Below, one piece after another: positions 44,650-52,852 of a stretch of 64,000 bases of DNA. This stretch comes from Pinirhizobacter soli (lineage in GTDB: Bacteria; Pseudomonadota; Gammaproteobacteria; Xanthomonadales; Rhodanobacteraceae): the NCBI RefSeq assembly GCF_015905305.1, contig NZ_JADZLQ010000002.1:558001-622000 (forward strand). Reading direction: 5' to 3'. Every line of letters begins with the position of its first letter. Positions within the stretch are counted from its first letter, which is position 1. A program made the position numbers and the translations under genes. The notes under the pieces are model-generated. The model saw only the letters and a list, made by a program, of their open reading frames with translations, searched no databases and had not been told where the DNA came from.

Positions 44650-45469
44650 TCCGGCCTTCTCCCCCGCCCCCGCCGCCGAGGCCGCCATGGTCCACGCCGG
44701 CAACGGCACCCCGGCACCGGCCAAGATCACGGTGCGCGACCTCAACTTCTTCTACAACGGCTTCCATGCGCTCAAGGGCATCAGCATGGACATCCCGGAG
44801 AAGCAGGTTACCGCCATCATCGGCCCATCCGGCTGCGGCAAGTCCACCTTGCTGCGCATCTTCAACCGCATCTACAACATCTATCCCAAGCTCGAGGCGA
44901 AGGGTGAGATCGTGCTGGACGGGGAGAACATCCTCGATCCGAAGTACTCGCTCAACCGCCTGCGTTCGAAGGTGGGCATGGTGTTCCAGAAGCCGGTGCC
45001 CTTCCCCATGACCATCTTCGAGAACGTGGCCTACGGCATCCGCCACCACGAGCGGCTGGGCCGCGCGGAGATGGAAAACCGCGTGGAACAGGCCCTGCGC
45101 AGCGCCGCCTTGTGGGACGAGGTCAAGGACAAGCTCAAGCAGAACGCCCTGGGCCTTTCCGGCGGCCAGCAACAGCGCCTGTGCATCGCGCGCGGCATTG
45201 CGCTCAAACCCGAGGTATTGTTGCTCGACGAGCCCACCTCGGCGCTGGACCCGATCGCCACCAGCCGCATCGAGCAGCTGGTGGAGGAACTGAAAGCCGA
45301 TTTCACCATCGTCATCGTGACCCACAACATGCAGCAGGCGGCGCGTTGTTCGGACCAGACGGCCTTCATGTACCTGGGCGAGCTGATCGAGTTCGACAAG
45401 ACAGAGAAGATCTTCACCAAGCCGAACAAGAAACAGACCGAGGACTACATCACCGGGCGTTTCGGTTAA
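44642..45469 (+). CDS. pstB: Phosphate ABC transporter ATP-binding protein PstB
   Basis: A 275-residue ATPase that powers phosphate import. Walker [10 protein letters not shown] (about 60-68), Q-loop [19 protein letters not shown], signature LSGGQQQRL, Walker [15 protein letters not shown] and switch His in [29 protein letters not shown] is typical of PstB. The N-terminal 25 residues are Ala/Pro-rich. Followed by phoU after 21 nt. Confidence 0.97.
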   Translation: MTDPAFSPAPAAEAAMVHAGNGTPAPAKITVRDLNFFYNGFHALKGISMDIPEKQVTAIIGPSGCGKSTLLRIFNRIYNIYPKLEAKGEIVLDGENILDPKYSLNRLRSKVGMVFQKPVPFPMTIFENVAYGIRHHERLGRAEMENRVEQALRSAALWDEVKDKLKQNALGLSGGQQQRLCIARGIALKPEVLLLDEPTSALDPIATSRIEQLVEELKADFTIVIVTHNMQQAARCSDQTAFMYLGELIEFDKTEKIFTKPNKKQTEDYITGRFG

Positions 45470-45490
45470 ATCAAGGCACAAGGAATACAC

Positions 45491-46210
45491 ATGAGCACGC
45501 CGCGCGAACACATCATCAAGAGCTACGACGACGAACTCACCCGGCTGACCGGCGAGATCGTCCGCATGGGCGAACTTGCCGTCACCCAGCTGGAAGCTGC
45601 CATCGACGTCATCGAACGCCGTGACGAGCGCGCCGCCCAGCGCGTGGTGATCAACGACGACGCCATCGACCACATGGAGCAGGAGATCAGCCACGACGTG
45701 GTGCGCCTGCTTGCCCTGCGCGCGCCGATCGCCGGCGACCTGCGCAACGTGTTCGCGGCATTGCGCATCGCCGCGGACATCGAGCGCATCGGCGACTACG
45801 CGGCGAACGTGGCCAAGCGTTCGATCCCTCTCAGCATGGTGGCACCGGTAACTCCCACGCGCAGCCTGGGCCACCTGGCCGAGCTTGCCGCCGCCGAAGT
45901 GCGCTCGGTACTCAAGGCCTACCAGGAACGCGATGCGGAAGCGGCCTACAAGGTGTGGAAGGACGACGCCGACCTCGACGACGCCTATACCGCCCTGTTC
46001 CGCCAGCTGCTCACGTACATGATGGAAGATCCGCGCAACATCACCCCGTGCACGCATCTTTTGTTCATGGCCAAGAACATCGAGCGCATCGGCGACCACG
46101 CCACCAACATCGCCGAGAACGTGTGGTTCCTCGTGCACGGCGAGCCGCTGACCAAGCAGCGGGTTAAGCGCGACCTTACCTCCAGCCCGGACATGGAACC
46201 GCCGGTCTGA
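45491..46210 (+). CDS. phoU: Phosphate signalling/transport regulator PhoU
   Basis: PhoU couples Pst transport to the PhoR-PhoB system and limits phosphate uptake. The 239-residue all-helical protein holds two PhoU repeats, each with a metal-binding E/DxxxD-type motif (DIERIGDYAANVAKRS at about 97-112; NIERIGDHATNIAENV at about 196-211). Length is normal. No phoB/phoR follows here; they must lie elsewhere. Confidence 0.96.
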   Translation: MSTPREHIIKSYDDELTRLTGEIVRMGELAVTQLEAAIDVIERRDERAAQRVVINDDAIDHMEQEISHDVVRLLALRAPIAGDLRNVFAALRIAADIERIGDYAANVAKRSIPLSMVAPVTPTRSLGHLAELAAAEVRSVLKAYQERDAEAAYKVWKDDADLDDAYTALFRQLLTYMMEDPRNITPCTHLLFMAKNIERIGDHATNIAENVWFLVHGEPLTKQRVKRDLTSSPDMEPPV

Positions 46211-46217
46211 ACGAAGT

Positions 46218-46243
46218 CCCGGCCACGCGATACCGTGGCCGGG
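46218..46243. terminator. Hairpin after phoU
   Basis: Ten-bp perfect stem CCCGGCCACG / CGTGGCCGGG with a 6-nt loop, 8 nt past the phoU stop and 10 nt before the convergent SMR gene stop. There is no T-run. Probably ends or stabilises both transcripts. Confidence 0.55.
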
Positions 46244-46253
46244 AAGCTAGAGG

Positions 46254-46568
46254 CTAGGCGGTGAGCTTCAGCCCCGCCACGCCCGCGCCGATCAAGAGCA
46301 CGCACGCGATCCGCGCAACCGTCACCGGTTCGTTGAACAGTACGATGCCGAGCGCCACCGCGCCGATCACGCCGATGCCCGTCCACACCGCGTAGGCGGT
46401 TCCAAGCGGCAGGGTCTTTGCTGCCATGGCAAGAAGTACCACGCTCAACGCCATGGCAATCGCAGTACCGACGCTTGGCCACAGCCGGGTAAAGCCTTCG
46501 GAATATTTAAGGCCCACGGCCCAACCGATTTCGAACAGGCCGGCGAGGAAAAGATAGATCCAGCTCAT
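46254..46568 (-). CDS. gdx: SMR-family guanidinium exporter (Gdx/SugE type)
   Basis: A 104-residue small multidrug resistance protein with four helices. [20 protein letters not shown] has the essential membrane Glu (Glu13) and the Gdx/SugE-type [14 protein letters not shown] that follows. [20 protein letters not shown] is the signature second/third-helix region. This subtype exports guanidinium with protons and is known as SugE or Gdx, as distinct from the EmrE drug exporters. The message begins with a guanidine-II riboswitch at 46588-46634, which makes the assignment much firmer than sequence type alone. The Shine-Dalgarno GAAGGAG is at 46583-46577. Confidence 0.92.
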   Translation of the reverse strand: MSWIYLFLAGLFEIGWAVGLKYSEGFTRLWPSVGTAIAMALSVVLLAMAAKTLPLGTAYAVWTGIGVIGAVALGIVLFNEPVTVARIACVLLIGAGVAGLKLTA

Positions 46569-46587
46569 GAAGGCGACTCCTTCAATG

Positions 46588-46634
46588 GCAGGGTCGTCCC
46601 TGCTGAAGGTGTACGCCGACAGGGTCGTCCCTGC
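46588..46634 (-). promoter_or_regulatory. Guanidine-II (mini-ykkC) riboswitch
   Basis: On the minus strand two hairpins with identical ACGA loops occur in the leader of the SMR gene: GCAGGGACGACCCTGT (46634-46619) and GCAGGGACGACCCTGC (46603-46588), 15 nt apart. Two short stems capped by ACGR loops define the mini-ykkC class, in which each loop pair binds guanidinium. The Shine-Dalgarno starts 4 nt after the second hairpin, so ligand-dependent control of translation initiation is the expected mechanism. Confidence 0.93.
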
Positions 46635-46676
46635 CAGGCCGGCGGTGCATTGCGCGCCGCCGGTTCGTGCATTGTA

Positions 46677-46961
46677 TCAAGCGTCTGGGAAGGGACCTGA
46701 ATGCCCGTTCTGTTTCATCCGCACGCCCTTCGCGATGCCGTAGGCGGCAATGGCGAACCAGGCCAGCTCCTGGACGAAGGCCGCCAGGTTGAAATTGCCG
46801 AAGGTGAGGGAAAGCAGGATGCCGATCGCACCGATCAGGTTCATCAGCTGGTAGGTAAGTCCGTTGCCGTGCAGCTTGTGGGCCTGCAATAGCGCAAACG
46901 CGCCCAGCATCAACAACACGCCCAACAGACCCGCCCAGTCGTGCCAGTAGAAGCCGCTCAT
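46677..46961 (-). CDS. Small membrane protein (CBU_0592-like), 94 aa
   Basis: A 94-residue protein with three hydrophobic helices (WAGLLGVLLMLGAFALLQ, YQLMNLIGAIGILLSLTF and AFVQELAWFAIAAYGIA) and a polar tail. The pattern recalls small transporter-related proteins annotated as the CBU_0592 family, whose function is unknown. The ATG at 46961 overlaps the rlmB stop (TGATG); a GTG one codon upstream is an alternative. It belongs to the rnr-rlmB message. Confidence 0.75.
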   Translation of the reverse strand: MSGFYWHDWAGLLGVLLMLGAFALLQAHKLHGNGLTYQLMNLIGAIGILLSLTFGNFNLAAFVQELAWFAIAAYGIAKGVRMKQNGHSGPFPDA

Positions 46962-47704
46962 CACTTGCCTCCGCGTTGGCGTAATGCTTCGAACAACACG
47001 ATGCCGGTGGCGACCGACACGTTCAGGCTTTCCATGGAGCCAGGCATGGGAATCTTCGCCACGAAATCACAGGTCTCGCGGGTAAGGCGACGCATGCCCT
47101 CGCCTTCGCTGCCCAGCACCAGTGCGATGGGACCCTTCAGGTCCATCGCATAGATCGACTGGTCGGTGTCACCGGCAAGGCCGGTAAGCCAGACGCCTGC
47201 ATCCTTCAATTCACGCAGGGTGCGCGCGAGGTTGGTAGCCGCCACCAGCGGTACCAGATCCGCACCGCCCGCCGAGGCGCGGCGCACGGTGGGCGTCAGG
47301 CCCACGGCGCGATCCTTGGGCACGATCACCGCGGTAACCTTCGCCGCCGCGGCGCTGCGCAGGCACGCGCCGAGGTTATGCGGATCGGTGACGCCATCGA
47401 GCACCAGGAACAAAGCACCGCCGCCGGCTTTTTCGATCAGGTCGGGGAGCTCGTTTTCGGTGAACAATGGCGGCGTGTCGTAAAGCGCGATGGCACCCTG
47501 GTGGCGCTCTTCGCCACCGGCCCGCTCCAGGGCCTCCTTCGACGCTTCCTTGACCACGATCTTCAGCTTGCGTGCCAGTTCGGCGATCGCGGTGACTCGC
47601 GCATTGCGCGAGCCCCGCTCCACCATCACTTCGCGCACGCGCTCCGGGTCATTCGCCAGCGCACCCTCAACCGGGTTGATGCCGACGATCCATGTTTCGC
47701 TCAT
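46961..47704 (-). CDS. rlmB: 23S rRNA (guanosine-2'-O-)-methyltransferase RlmB
   Basis: RlmB methylates G2251 in the peptidyl-transferase P loop. The 247-residue SPOUT enzyme has an N-terminal L30e-like substrate domain (1-75) and the knotted SAM domain with motif 1 DPHNLGACLRSAAAAKV, motif 2 ALVLGSEGEGMRRLTRETCD and motif 3 IPMPGSMESLNVSVATGIVL. Length is normal. It overlaps rnr by 4 nt, the classic rnr-rlmB arrangement. Confidence 0.96.
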   Translation of the reverse strand: MSETWIVGINPVEGALANDPERVREVMVERGSRNARVTAIAELARKLKIVVKEASKEALERAGGEERHQGAIALYDTPPLFTENELPDLIEKAGGGALFLVLDGVTDPHNLGACLRSAAAAKVTAVIVPKDRAVGLTPTVRRASAGGADLVPLVAATNLARTLRELKDAGVWLTGLAGDTDQSIYAMDLKGPIALVLGSEGEGMRRLTRETCDFVAKIPMPGSMESLNVSVATGIVLFEALRQRGGK

Positions 47705-50472
47705 GCCTTGCCCTTTCCTCTTGGACCGCGGGGAGATTTCTTGGTGGAGGGCGCAGGGCCCTGTCCGCGCTGGCCGCCAGATGACTTACCTGGCGCCGCC
47801 TGCTGGCCGCCGCGACCGCCGCCGGGTGCCTTGTCACCCTGTGCAGCGCGACCACCACCTTGCGGGCTGGCTTTCGCACCGGCCTTGACCGGGCCCGCCT
47901 GGCGACGGCCCGGGGCCTGTGCGGCACCGCGACCGCCCTCGCCCTGCCCGCGCGGCGTGCCGCCGTACTGCGGGCCGTACTTGTTGCCCGTTTCCTTGGT
48001 GGTTGCGGACTTCTGGGGAGCGTGGCGCGGCTGCGGCTTGGGCAACGACGGTTCCTCGGCCTTCTTGCGACCGAACACCTTGCCCACGGCCTTGCCGATG
48101 GCCGCACCGGCCGAAGCGATGCGCGAAGTCTTCTTCGCAGGCAACGCCACCGGTTCCGGGCGATGCTCGTGCTTCACCACGGGTTTGGCTTGCGGCGCCT
48201 TCACCCCTGGCACCAGACGGAAGTCGATCTTGCGGTCTTCAAGGCTGGCGCGCAGTACCTGCACGCGAGCAAAGTCGCCCAGGCGGAAGCGGTTGCCGGT
48301 GCGCTCGCCTTCCAGCAGATGACGGGTGGGCTCGAAGCGGTAGTAATCGTTGGGCAGTTGCGAGATGTGCACCAGGCCCGACACGCGCGATTCGGTCAGT
48401 TCGACGAACAGGCCAAACGAAGTGACGCCGGTCACCACGCCGTCGAATTCCGAACCGACGTGTTTTTCCATCCAGGCGCACTTGAAACGCTCGTCGACGT
48501 CGCGCTCGGCTTCCTCGGCACGGCGCTCGCGTTGCGAACAATGCACCGCCATGCTCGCCATCGCCTTGTCGGTATAGGCGTACTCACCAGCAGCGCCGCG
48601 GCCAATGGCGTAGCGAATGGCACGGTGAACCAGGAGGTCCGGATAACGACGGATGGGCGAAGTGAAATGCGCGTACGCATCCAGCGCCAGGCCAAAATGG
48701 CCGAGGTTTTCCGGCGAATAGATGGCCATGCTCTGCGAACGCAGCAGTACCGACTGCACCAGGCTTTCTTCCGGCTTGCCGCGCACCTTTTTAAGCAAGG
48801 CTGAGAAATCGGCCGGGGTGACCTCCGACGCCGGCGGCATGCGCAGCTTGAACTCGGCGAGGAATTTCTGCAGGTCTTCGTATTTTTCTTCCGGCGGCGC
48901 CGGATGCGCGCGGTAGAGCGCTGGCACCTTTTTCTTCGACAGGAACCTGGCCGCCTGCACGTTGGCGGCGATCATGCATTCCTCGATCAGCTTGTGGGCG
49001 TCGTTGCGCTCCTCCGCACCCATGGAGACCACTTCGCCCGAGGGTGCCAGGCGGAATTTCACCTCGGGTGTTTCGAAGTCGATGGCGCCGCGGCGCTTGC
49101 GCGCCTTGGACAGCAGCTTGTAGAGCTGGTGCAGGTGTTCAAGTTGCGGCAACACGTTGACCAGTTCGTGGCGGGCGTCGGCGTCTTTCTCGCCGATGGC
49201 CTGCCATACGCGGTTATAGGTGCAGCGCGCGTGCGACAGCATCACCGCGTCGTAGAACTTGGACTTCGTGACCTCGCCCTCGGTGTCCACCGTCATGTCG
49301 CAGACCATGCACAGGCGCTCGACCTTCGGATTGAGCGAGCAGATGCCGTTGGAGAGGGTCTCCGGCAGCATCGGCACGACGAAACCCGGGAAATAGGTGG
49401 ACGTGCTGCGCTCGTACGCTTCACGGTCGAGCGGCGAGCCGATCGGCACGTAGTGCGAGACATCGGCAATGGCCACGATCAGGCGGAAACCACCGGTCTT
49501 CAGCGGCTCGGCGTAAACCGCGTCGTCGAAGTCGCGGGCGTCCGCGCCATCGATGGTCACCAGCGGCAGCTTGCGAAGATCGGTGCGGCCCTGGCGCTCG
49601 GCGGCGGTTACCTGGGGCTCCACTTCCTCGGCCTGGCGCGTAACGTCCACCGGCCATTCAGTGGGCAGGTCGTGGCTGGCGATGGCCATTTCCACCACCA
49701 AAGACGGCTGCAGGCGTTCGCCAAGCACGGCCACGACACGGCCCAGCGGGCCACGATGGACGGTGGGTGGATCGGTGATCTCGGTGATCACGATCTGCCC
49801 CTGCCGGGCGCTGTTTTCCTGGCCCGCGGGAATCATGATGTCCTGGTGCAGGCGGCGGTCGTCCGGAGTGACCAGGGTCACGCCGTTTTCGCATACCACC
49901 CGGCCCACCAGGCGCGAGGAGCGCCGCTGCAGCACTTCCACGATGGCGCCCTGGCGGCGGCCGCGGCGGTCGATGCCGACGACGCTGGCCAGCACGCGGT
50001 CGCCATGGAGCACCGCTCGCATCTGCTGCGGTGAGAGGTAAAGGTCGTCGCCACCTTCATCGGGGCGCAGGAAGCCGTAACCTTCGGCGTTGGCCAGCAC
50101 CAGGCCCGGGATCAGGTGCAGCTTCTGCACCGGCGCATAGCCCAGGCGGCGGTTCTGCAGCAACTGGCCGTCGCGGACCATGGCGTGCAGGCGCTTGCCC
50201 AGGGCGTTGATTTCATATTCCGAATGCAGGGAAAGCGCCGAGGCGATGTCCTCGGCGGAGAGCACTTCGCCGCGCTCGGAAAGCAGCGCCAGGATGGCCT
50301 CGCGGCTGGCGATCGGCTGGTCGTAGAGCGCGGCCTCGCGCTCGGCGTGGGGGTCGGCGAAACCGGCCTTGGCCTTGCCCTTCGGCGGGCCCTTGCGGCC
50401 ACGCGGCGCACCGGGCGCGTTGGAGGGGCGGGCGCCAGGGCCCTGGCCGGAGGTGTCTTTTTTACGGGTCAC
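47701..50472 (-). CDS. rnr: Ribonuclease R
   Basis: RNase R is a processive 3'-5' exoribonuclease that degrades structured RNA. The 923-residue protein has a basic Gly/Pro-rich N-terminus, a winged-helix region (about 55-115), cold-shock domains, the RNB catalytic domain with metal-binding DGADARDFDDAVYAEPL (about 308-324), and a C-terminal S1 domain (FDGVVTGVTSFGLFVELTES, about 685-705). A long tail of about 140 residues rich in Lys, Gly, Pro and Gln follows, longer than in E. coli. A tRNA-Leu gene lies divergently upstream. Confidence 0.96.
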   Translation of the reverse strand: MTRKKDTSGQGPGARPSNAPGAPRGRKGPPKGKAKAGFADPHAEREAALYDQPIASREAILALLSERGEVLSAEDIASALSLHSEYEINALGKRLHAMVRDGQLLQNRRLGYAPVQKLHLIPGLVLANAEGYGFLRPDEGGDDLYLSPQQMRAVLHGDRVLASVVGIDRRGRRQGAIVEVLQRRSSRLVGRVVCENGVTLVTPDDRRLHQDIMIPAGQENSARQGQIVITEITDPPTVHRGPLGRVVAVLGERLQPSLVVEMAIASHDLPTEWPVDVTRQAEEVEPQVTAAERQGRTDLRKLPLVTIDGADARDFDDAVYAEPLKTGGFRLIVAIADVSHYVPIGSPLDREAYERSTSTYFPGFVVPMLPETLSNGICSLNPKVERLCMVCDMTVDTEGEVTKSKFYDAVMLSHARCTYNRVWQAIGEKDADARHELVNVLPQLEHLHQLYKLLSKARKRRGAIDFETPEVKFRLAPSGEVVSMGAEERNDAHKLIEECMIAANVQAARFLSKKKVPALYRAHPAPPEEKYEDLQKFLAEFKLRMPPASEVTPADFSALLKKVRGKPEESLVQSVLLRSQSMAIYSPENLGHFGLALDAYAHFTSPIRRYPDLLVHRAIRYAIGRGAAGEYAYTDKAMASMAVHCSQRERRAEEAERDVDERFKCAWMEKHVGSEFDGVVTGVTSFGLFVELTESRVSGLVHISQLPNDYYRFEPTRHLLEGERTGNRFRLGDFARVQVLRASLEDRKIDFRLVPGVKAPQAKPVVKHEHRPEPVALPAKKTSRIASAGAAIGKAVGKVFGRKKAEEPSLPKPQPRHAPQKSATTKETGNKYGPQYGGTPRGQGEGGRGAAQAPGRRQAGPVKAGAKASPQGGGRAAQGDKAPGGGRGGQQAAPGKSSGGQRGQGPAPSTKKSPRGPRGKGKA

Positions 50473-50523
50473 TTAACTACCTTGTTGGATGATGCGCGGG
50501 ATTGTCGCATCGTTTCGCGAGCC

Positions 50524-50544
50524 CTGTTGACAAGATGTCAACAG
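50524..50544. repeat. Perfect palindrome over the tRNA-Leu promoter
   Basis: Nine-bp arms CTGTTGACA / TGTCAACAG with AGA between them. The -35 hexamer TTGACA of the tRNA promoter is inside the left arm. It also lies in the 5' region of rnr on the other strand. Confidence 0.8.
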
Positions 50545-50555
50545 GTACTTAATCT
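50527..50555 (+). promoter_or_regulatory. tRNA-Leu promoter
   Basis: Perfect -35 TTGACA (50527-50532), 17-bp spacer, -10 TAATCT (50550-50555), ending 14 nt before the mature tRNA 5' end. The -35 overlaps a 21-bp palindrome. Confidence 0.75.
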
Positions 50556-50569
50556 ACGCGGCTCCACCT

Positions 50570-50654
<85 letters not shown>

Positions 50655-50663
50655 AGTTTAGCG

Positions 50664-50687
50664 AAACCCGCAGAGATGCGGGTTTTT
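50664..50687 (+). terminator. tRNA-Leu terminator
   Basis: Stem AAACCCGCA / TGCGGGTTT with a GAGA loop, running into TTTTT. It lies 10 nt after the tRNA end. Confidence 0.9.
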
Positions 50688-50731
50688 GCGTTTCTGGGGG
50701 AGTGGCAGGGGTTGCCTGCCGGGTGCTGCCA

Positions 50732-51301
50732 CTAGTCTACGGCATGCACGAAAGACCATTTCCCCTTCCTGAAGAAGTAGACGTCGGCCGCGCCCTCCAG
50801 TTCGCCGAACCAGAAGCCATCGCGCGGGCTCACGATATGCTCGACGGAGCCATGCTCGGGCGAGAACGCATAAGCATCGGTGTGGGCATAGGGGCCTGCG
50901 TAGGCCAAATCAACATACATGTTGTCGACAGATTCCTTCCGTATCAGTAGCGAGGTCACGCTGTACCCCGATGGTTTACCCAGCACAACGACCAGGCGAT
51001 AAGTCGTCGCAGTCTTTCCAGGGAGAAGTATCGCGAGGTCAGGATGCCCGTTGCCATCGAAATCGGCACTCGCCACAAGCACACACGAATTGCCTCGACT
51101 GGCCGCATGCCGGCGACTGTCCTCGTTTGTGTCCGTGGAAACCGGAAGCCGCTCATGGGGAAACCGGTGCTCGAGCACTCGCGCAAGATCATTCGGGACG
51201 AGCTTGACGCAGGGATCTACCATCGCCGACTGGGGCGAAGCCGTGGCAAGTTGCGCAACCAGAAGTCCCGACAAACAGCTAATGATCTTTGTTAAGCGCA
51301 T
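50732..51301 (-). CDS. Secreted protein with FG-GAP/VCBS-like repeat motif
   Basis: A 189-residue protein with signal peptide MRLTKIISCLSGLLVAQLAT. Central segment ADFDGNGHPDLAILL is the calcium-binding D-x-D-G-N/D-G blade motif of FG-GAP/VCBS repeat proteins; only one clear copy is present. Two Cys (about residues 31 and 73) could pair. The C-terminal half (DMYVDLAYAG-type and SVEHIVSPRDGFWFGELEGA) is beta-rich. Function unknown. It stands alone between the tRNA gene and an ABC permease pair. Confidence 0.75.
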   Translation of the reverse strand: MRLTKIISCLSGLLVAQLATASPQSAMVDPCVKLVPNDLARVLEHRFPHERLPVSTDTNEDSRRHAASRGNSCVLVASADFDGNGHPDLAILLPGKTATTYRLVVVLGKPSGYSVTSLLIRKESVDNMYVDLAYAGPYAHTDAYAFSPEHGSVEHIVSPRDGFWFGELEGAADVYFFRKGKWSFVHAVD

Positions 51302-51531
51302 TGCACACCCTACCCGGCCTGCCTCGTCCTTAGCTTATCTGTCCACGTGTCCGCCGCGCGGTGTCCGCGGACGGCCCAGTGTGCTCCTGATGGCTTTCGA
51401 TAGCCCGGATTTAAAGAACATCACGAAGGCGACAAAGGTGGCACGCGCGTTGCAGTGCACATGGTTGAGTGTGCCCTCGGTAGGCGCCAGCGTCCGTCGG
51501 CGCCTTCGATTCCTGCATCAGGGAATATCAA

Positions 51532-52842
51532 ATGTTTGCGTACTACTTGCAACTCGGTTTGCGCAGCCTTCGCCGCAACCCGGCGCTTACTGCGCTGATG
51601 GTGATCGCCATTGGCGTGGGCGTAGCCACTTCGATGACCAGCTACTCGATCTTCCGCGCCGTGTCGGGAAATCCCATACCGCAGAAATCCAGCCAGCTGT
51701 TCGTCGTGCAGGTAGACAACTACGGGCCGCAGAAGAACGATAACGGCGAACCGCCACAAGAAATCGACTACACCGACGCCATGGCGCTGTTCCGTGCCCA
51801 AAAGGCGCCCAGGCAGACCGTACTCTATCCCGCACTGCTTTCCTTGCTGCCCGGCGAACCCGGCGCTACGCCAATACGCCCCGCCGGCTACGCGGTGTAC
51901 GCCGATGCGTTTTCGATGTTCGAGATCCCATTCCTCTACGGCGGACCGTGGTCCGCGTCGGACGACCAGAACCGCGCCACGGTGGCCGTGATCGGACGCG
52001 AACTCAACGAGCGCCTGTTTCACGGCGCCAACAGCGTAGGGCGGCAGGTCAGGCTCAACGGCCATGACTACACGATCACTGGCGTCATCGATACCTGGAA
52101 CCCGACACCGCGCTATTTCGATCCGATCAGCAGCGGCCCTTTCGGCGACGCGATCGAGGTGTTCATACCGATGAGCCGCGCCGTGGATCAACAACTGATC
52201 ACCCGCGGCAACACCAACTGTCCGGGCGAGAACTATGGCAATGGCTGGGACGCTTTCCTGCGCTCGGGCTGCACGTGGCTGCTCTATTGGGTGGAGCTGC
52301 CCAGCGCCGCCGAGGCTACCGCTTACCGCCAGTACCTGCACGGCTATGCCCAGGACCAGCAACGCGCCGGCCGCTTTGGTTGGGCGCCCAACGTTCGCTT
52401 GCGCAACGTGTCGCAGTGGCTGGACTACCAGCGGGTGATACCGCCGGAGACCACGCTTTCGCTCTACGTCTCGCTCGGCTTCCTGCTGATCTGCCTGGTC
52501 AACACGGTCGGCCTGCTGCTGGCGAAGTTCATGCGGCGCGCCTCTGAGATAAGCGTGCGGCGCGCGCTTGGAGCCTCGCGTCGCGACATCCACGCGCAAT
52601 TCCTGGTCGAGGGAGGCGCAGTCGGCCTGGCCGGCGGCCTGTTGGGCGTGCTGCTGACCGGCGTCGGCGTATGGAGCATCGACCTGCTGTTCGACCCGCA
52701 GATCGCCCGCCTGGCTACGCTGGACGTATCGCTGGTGGCCTGGACCGTGGGCGCCGCGGTCCTCGCCGCCGTGCTTGCGTCGTTCTATCCCACCTGGCGA
52801 GCCGCGCAGATCCAGCCCGCCTGGCAACTGAAGAGCAACTGA
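51532..52842 (+). CDS. ABC transporter permease, MacB/FtsX type (first of pair)
   Basis: A 436-residue protein: N-terminal helix (LGLRSLRRNPALTALMVIAI), a periplasmic MacB-like domain (about 45-300) and a C-terminal FtsX domain with three helices (LSLYVSLGFLLICLVNTVGL onward) and the coupling segment SEISVRRALGASRRDIHAQF. The AGGGAA Shine-Dalgarno is 7 nt before the ATG. Such permeases work with a LolD/MacB-type ATPase and often an adaptor; neither is in the window. Followed 10 nt later by a second permease gene. Confidence 0.88.
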   Translation: MFAYYLQLGLRSLRRNPALTALMVIAIGVGVATSMTSYSIFRAVSGNPIPQKSSQLFVVQVDNYGPQKNDNGEPPQEIDYTDAMALFRAQKAPRQTVLYPALLSLLPGEPGATPIRPAGYAVYADAFSMFEIPFLYGGPWSASDDQNRATVAVIGRELNERLFHGANSVGRQVRLNGHDYTITGVIDTWNPTPRYFDPISSGPFGDAIEVFIPMSRAVDQQLITRGNTNCPGENYGNGWDAFLRSGCTWLLYWVELPSAAEATAYRQYLHGYAQDQQRAGRFGWAPNVRLRNVSQWLDYQRVIPPETTLSLYVSLGFLLICLVNTVGLLLAKFMRRASEISVRRALGASRRDIHAQFLVEGGAVGLAGGLLGVLLTGVGVWSIDLLFDPQIARLATLDVSLVAWTVGAAVLAAVLASFYPTWRAAQIQPAWQLKSN

Positions 52843-52852
52843 GGGCACGCGC

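Noticed and set aside
44576-46138. 520-codon minus-strand frame opposite pstB and phoU
   Set aside because: Antisense to two fully conserved genes; composition is that of a shadow frame.
51449-51460. GTTGCAGTGCAC, resembling part of the repeated leaderless promoter block
   Set aside because: Only about 11 bases agree; the -35/-10 arrangement and ATG spacing are absent.
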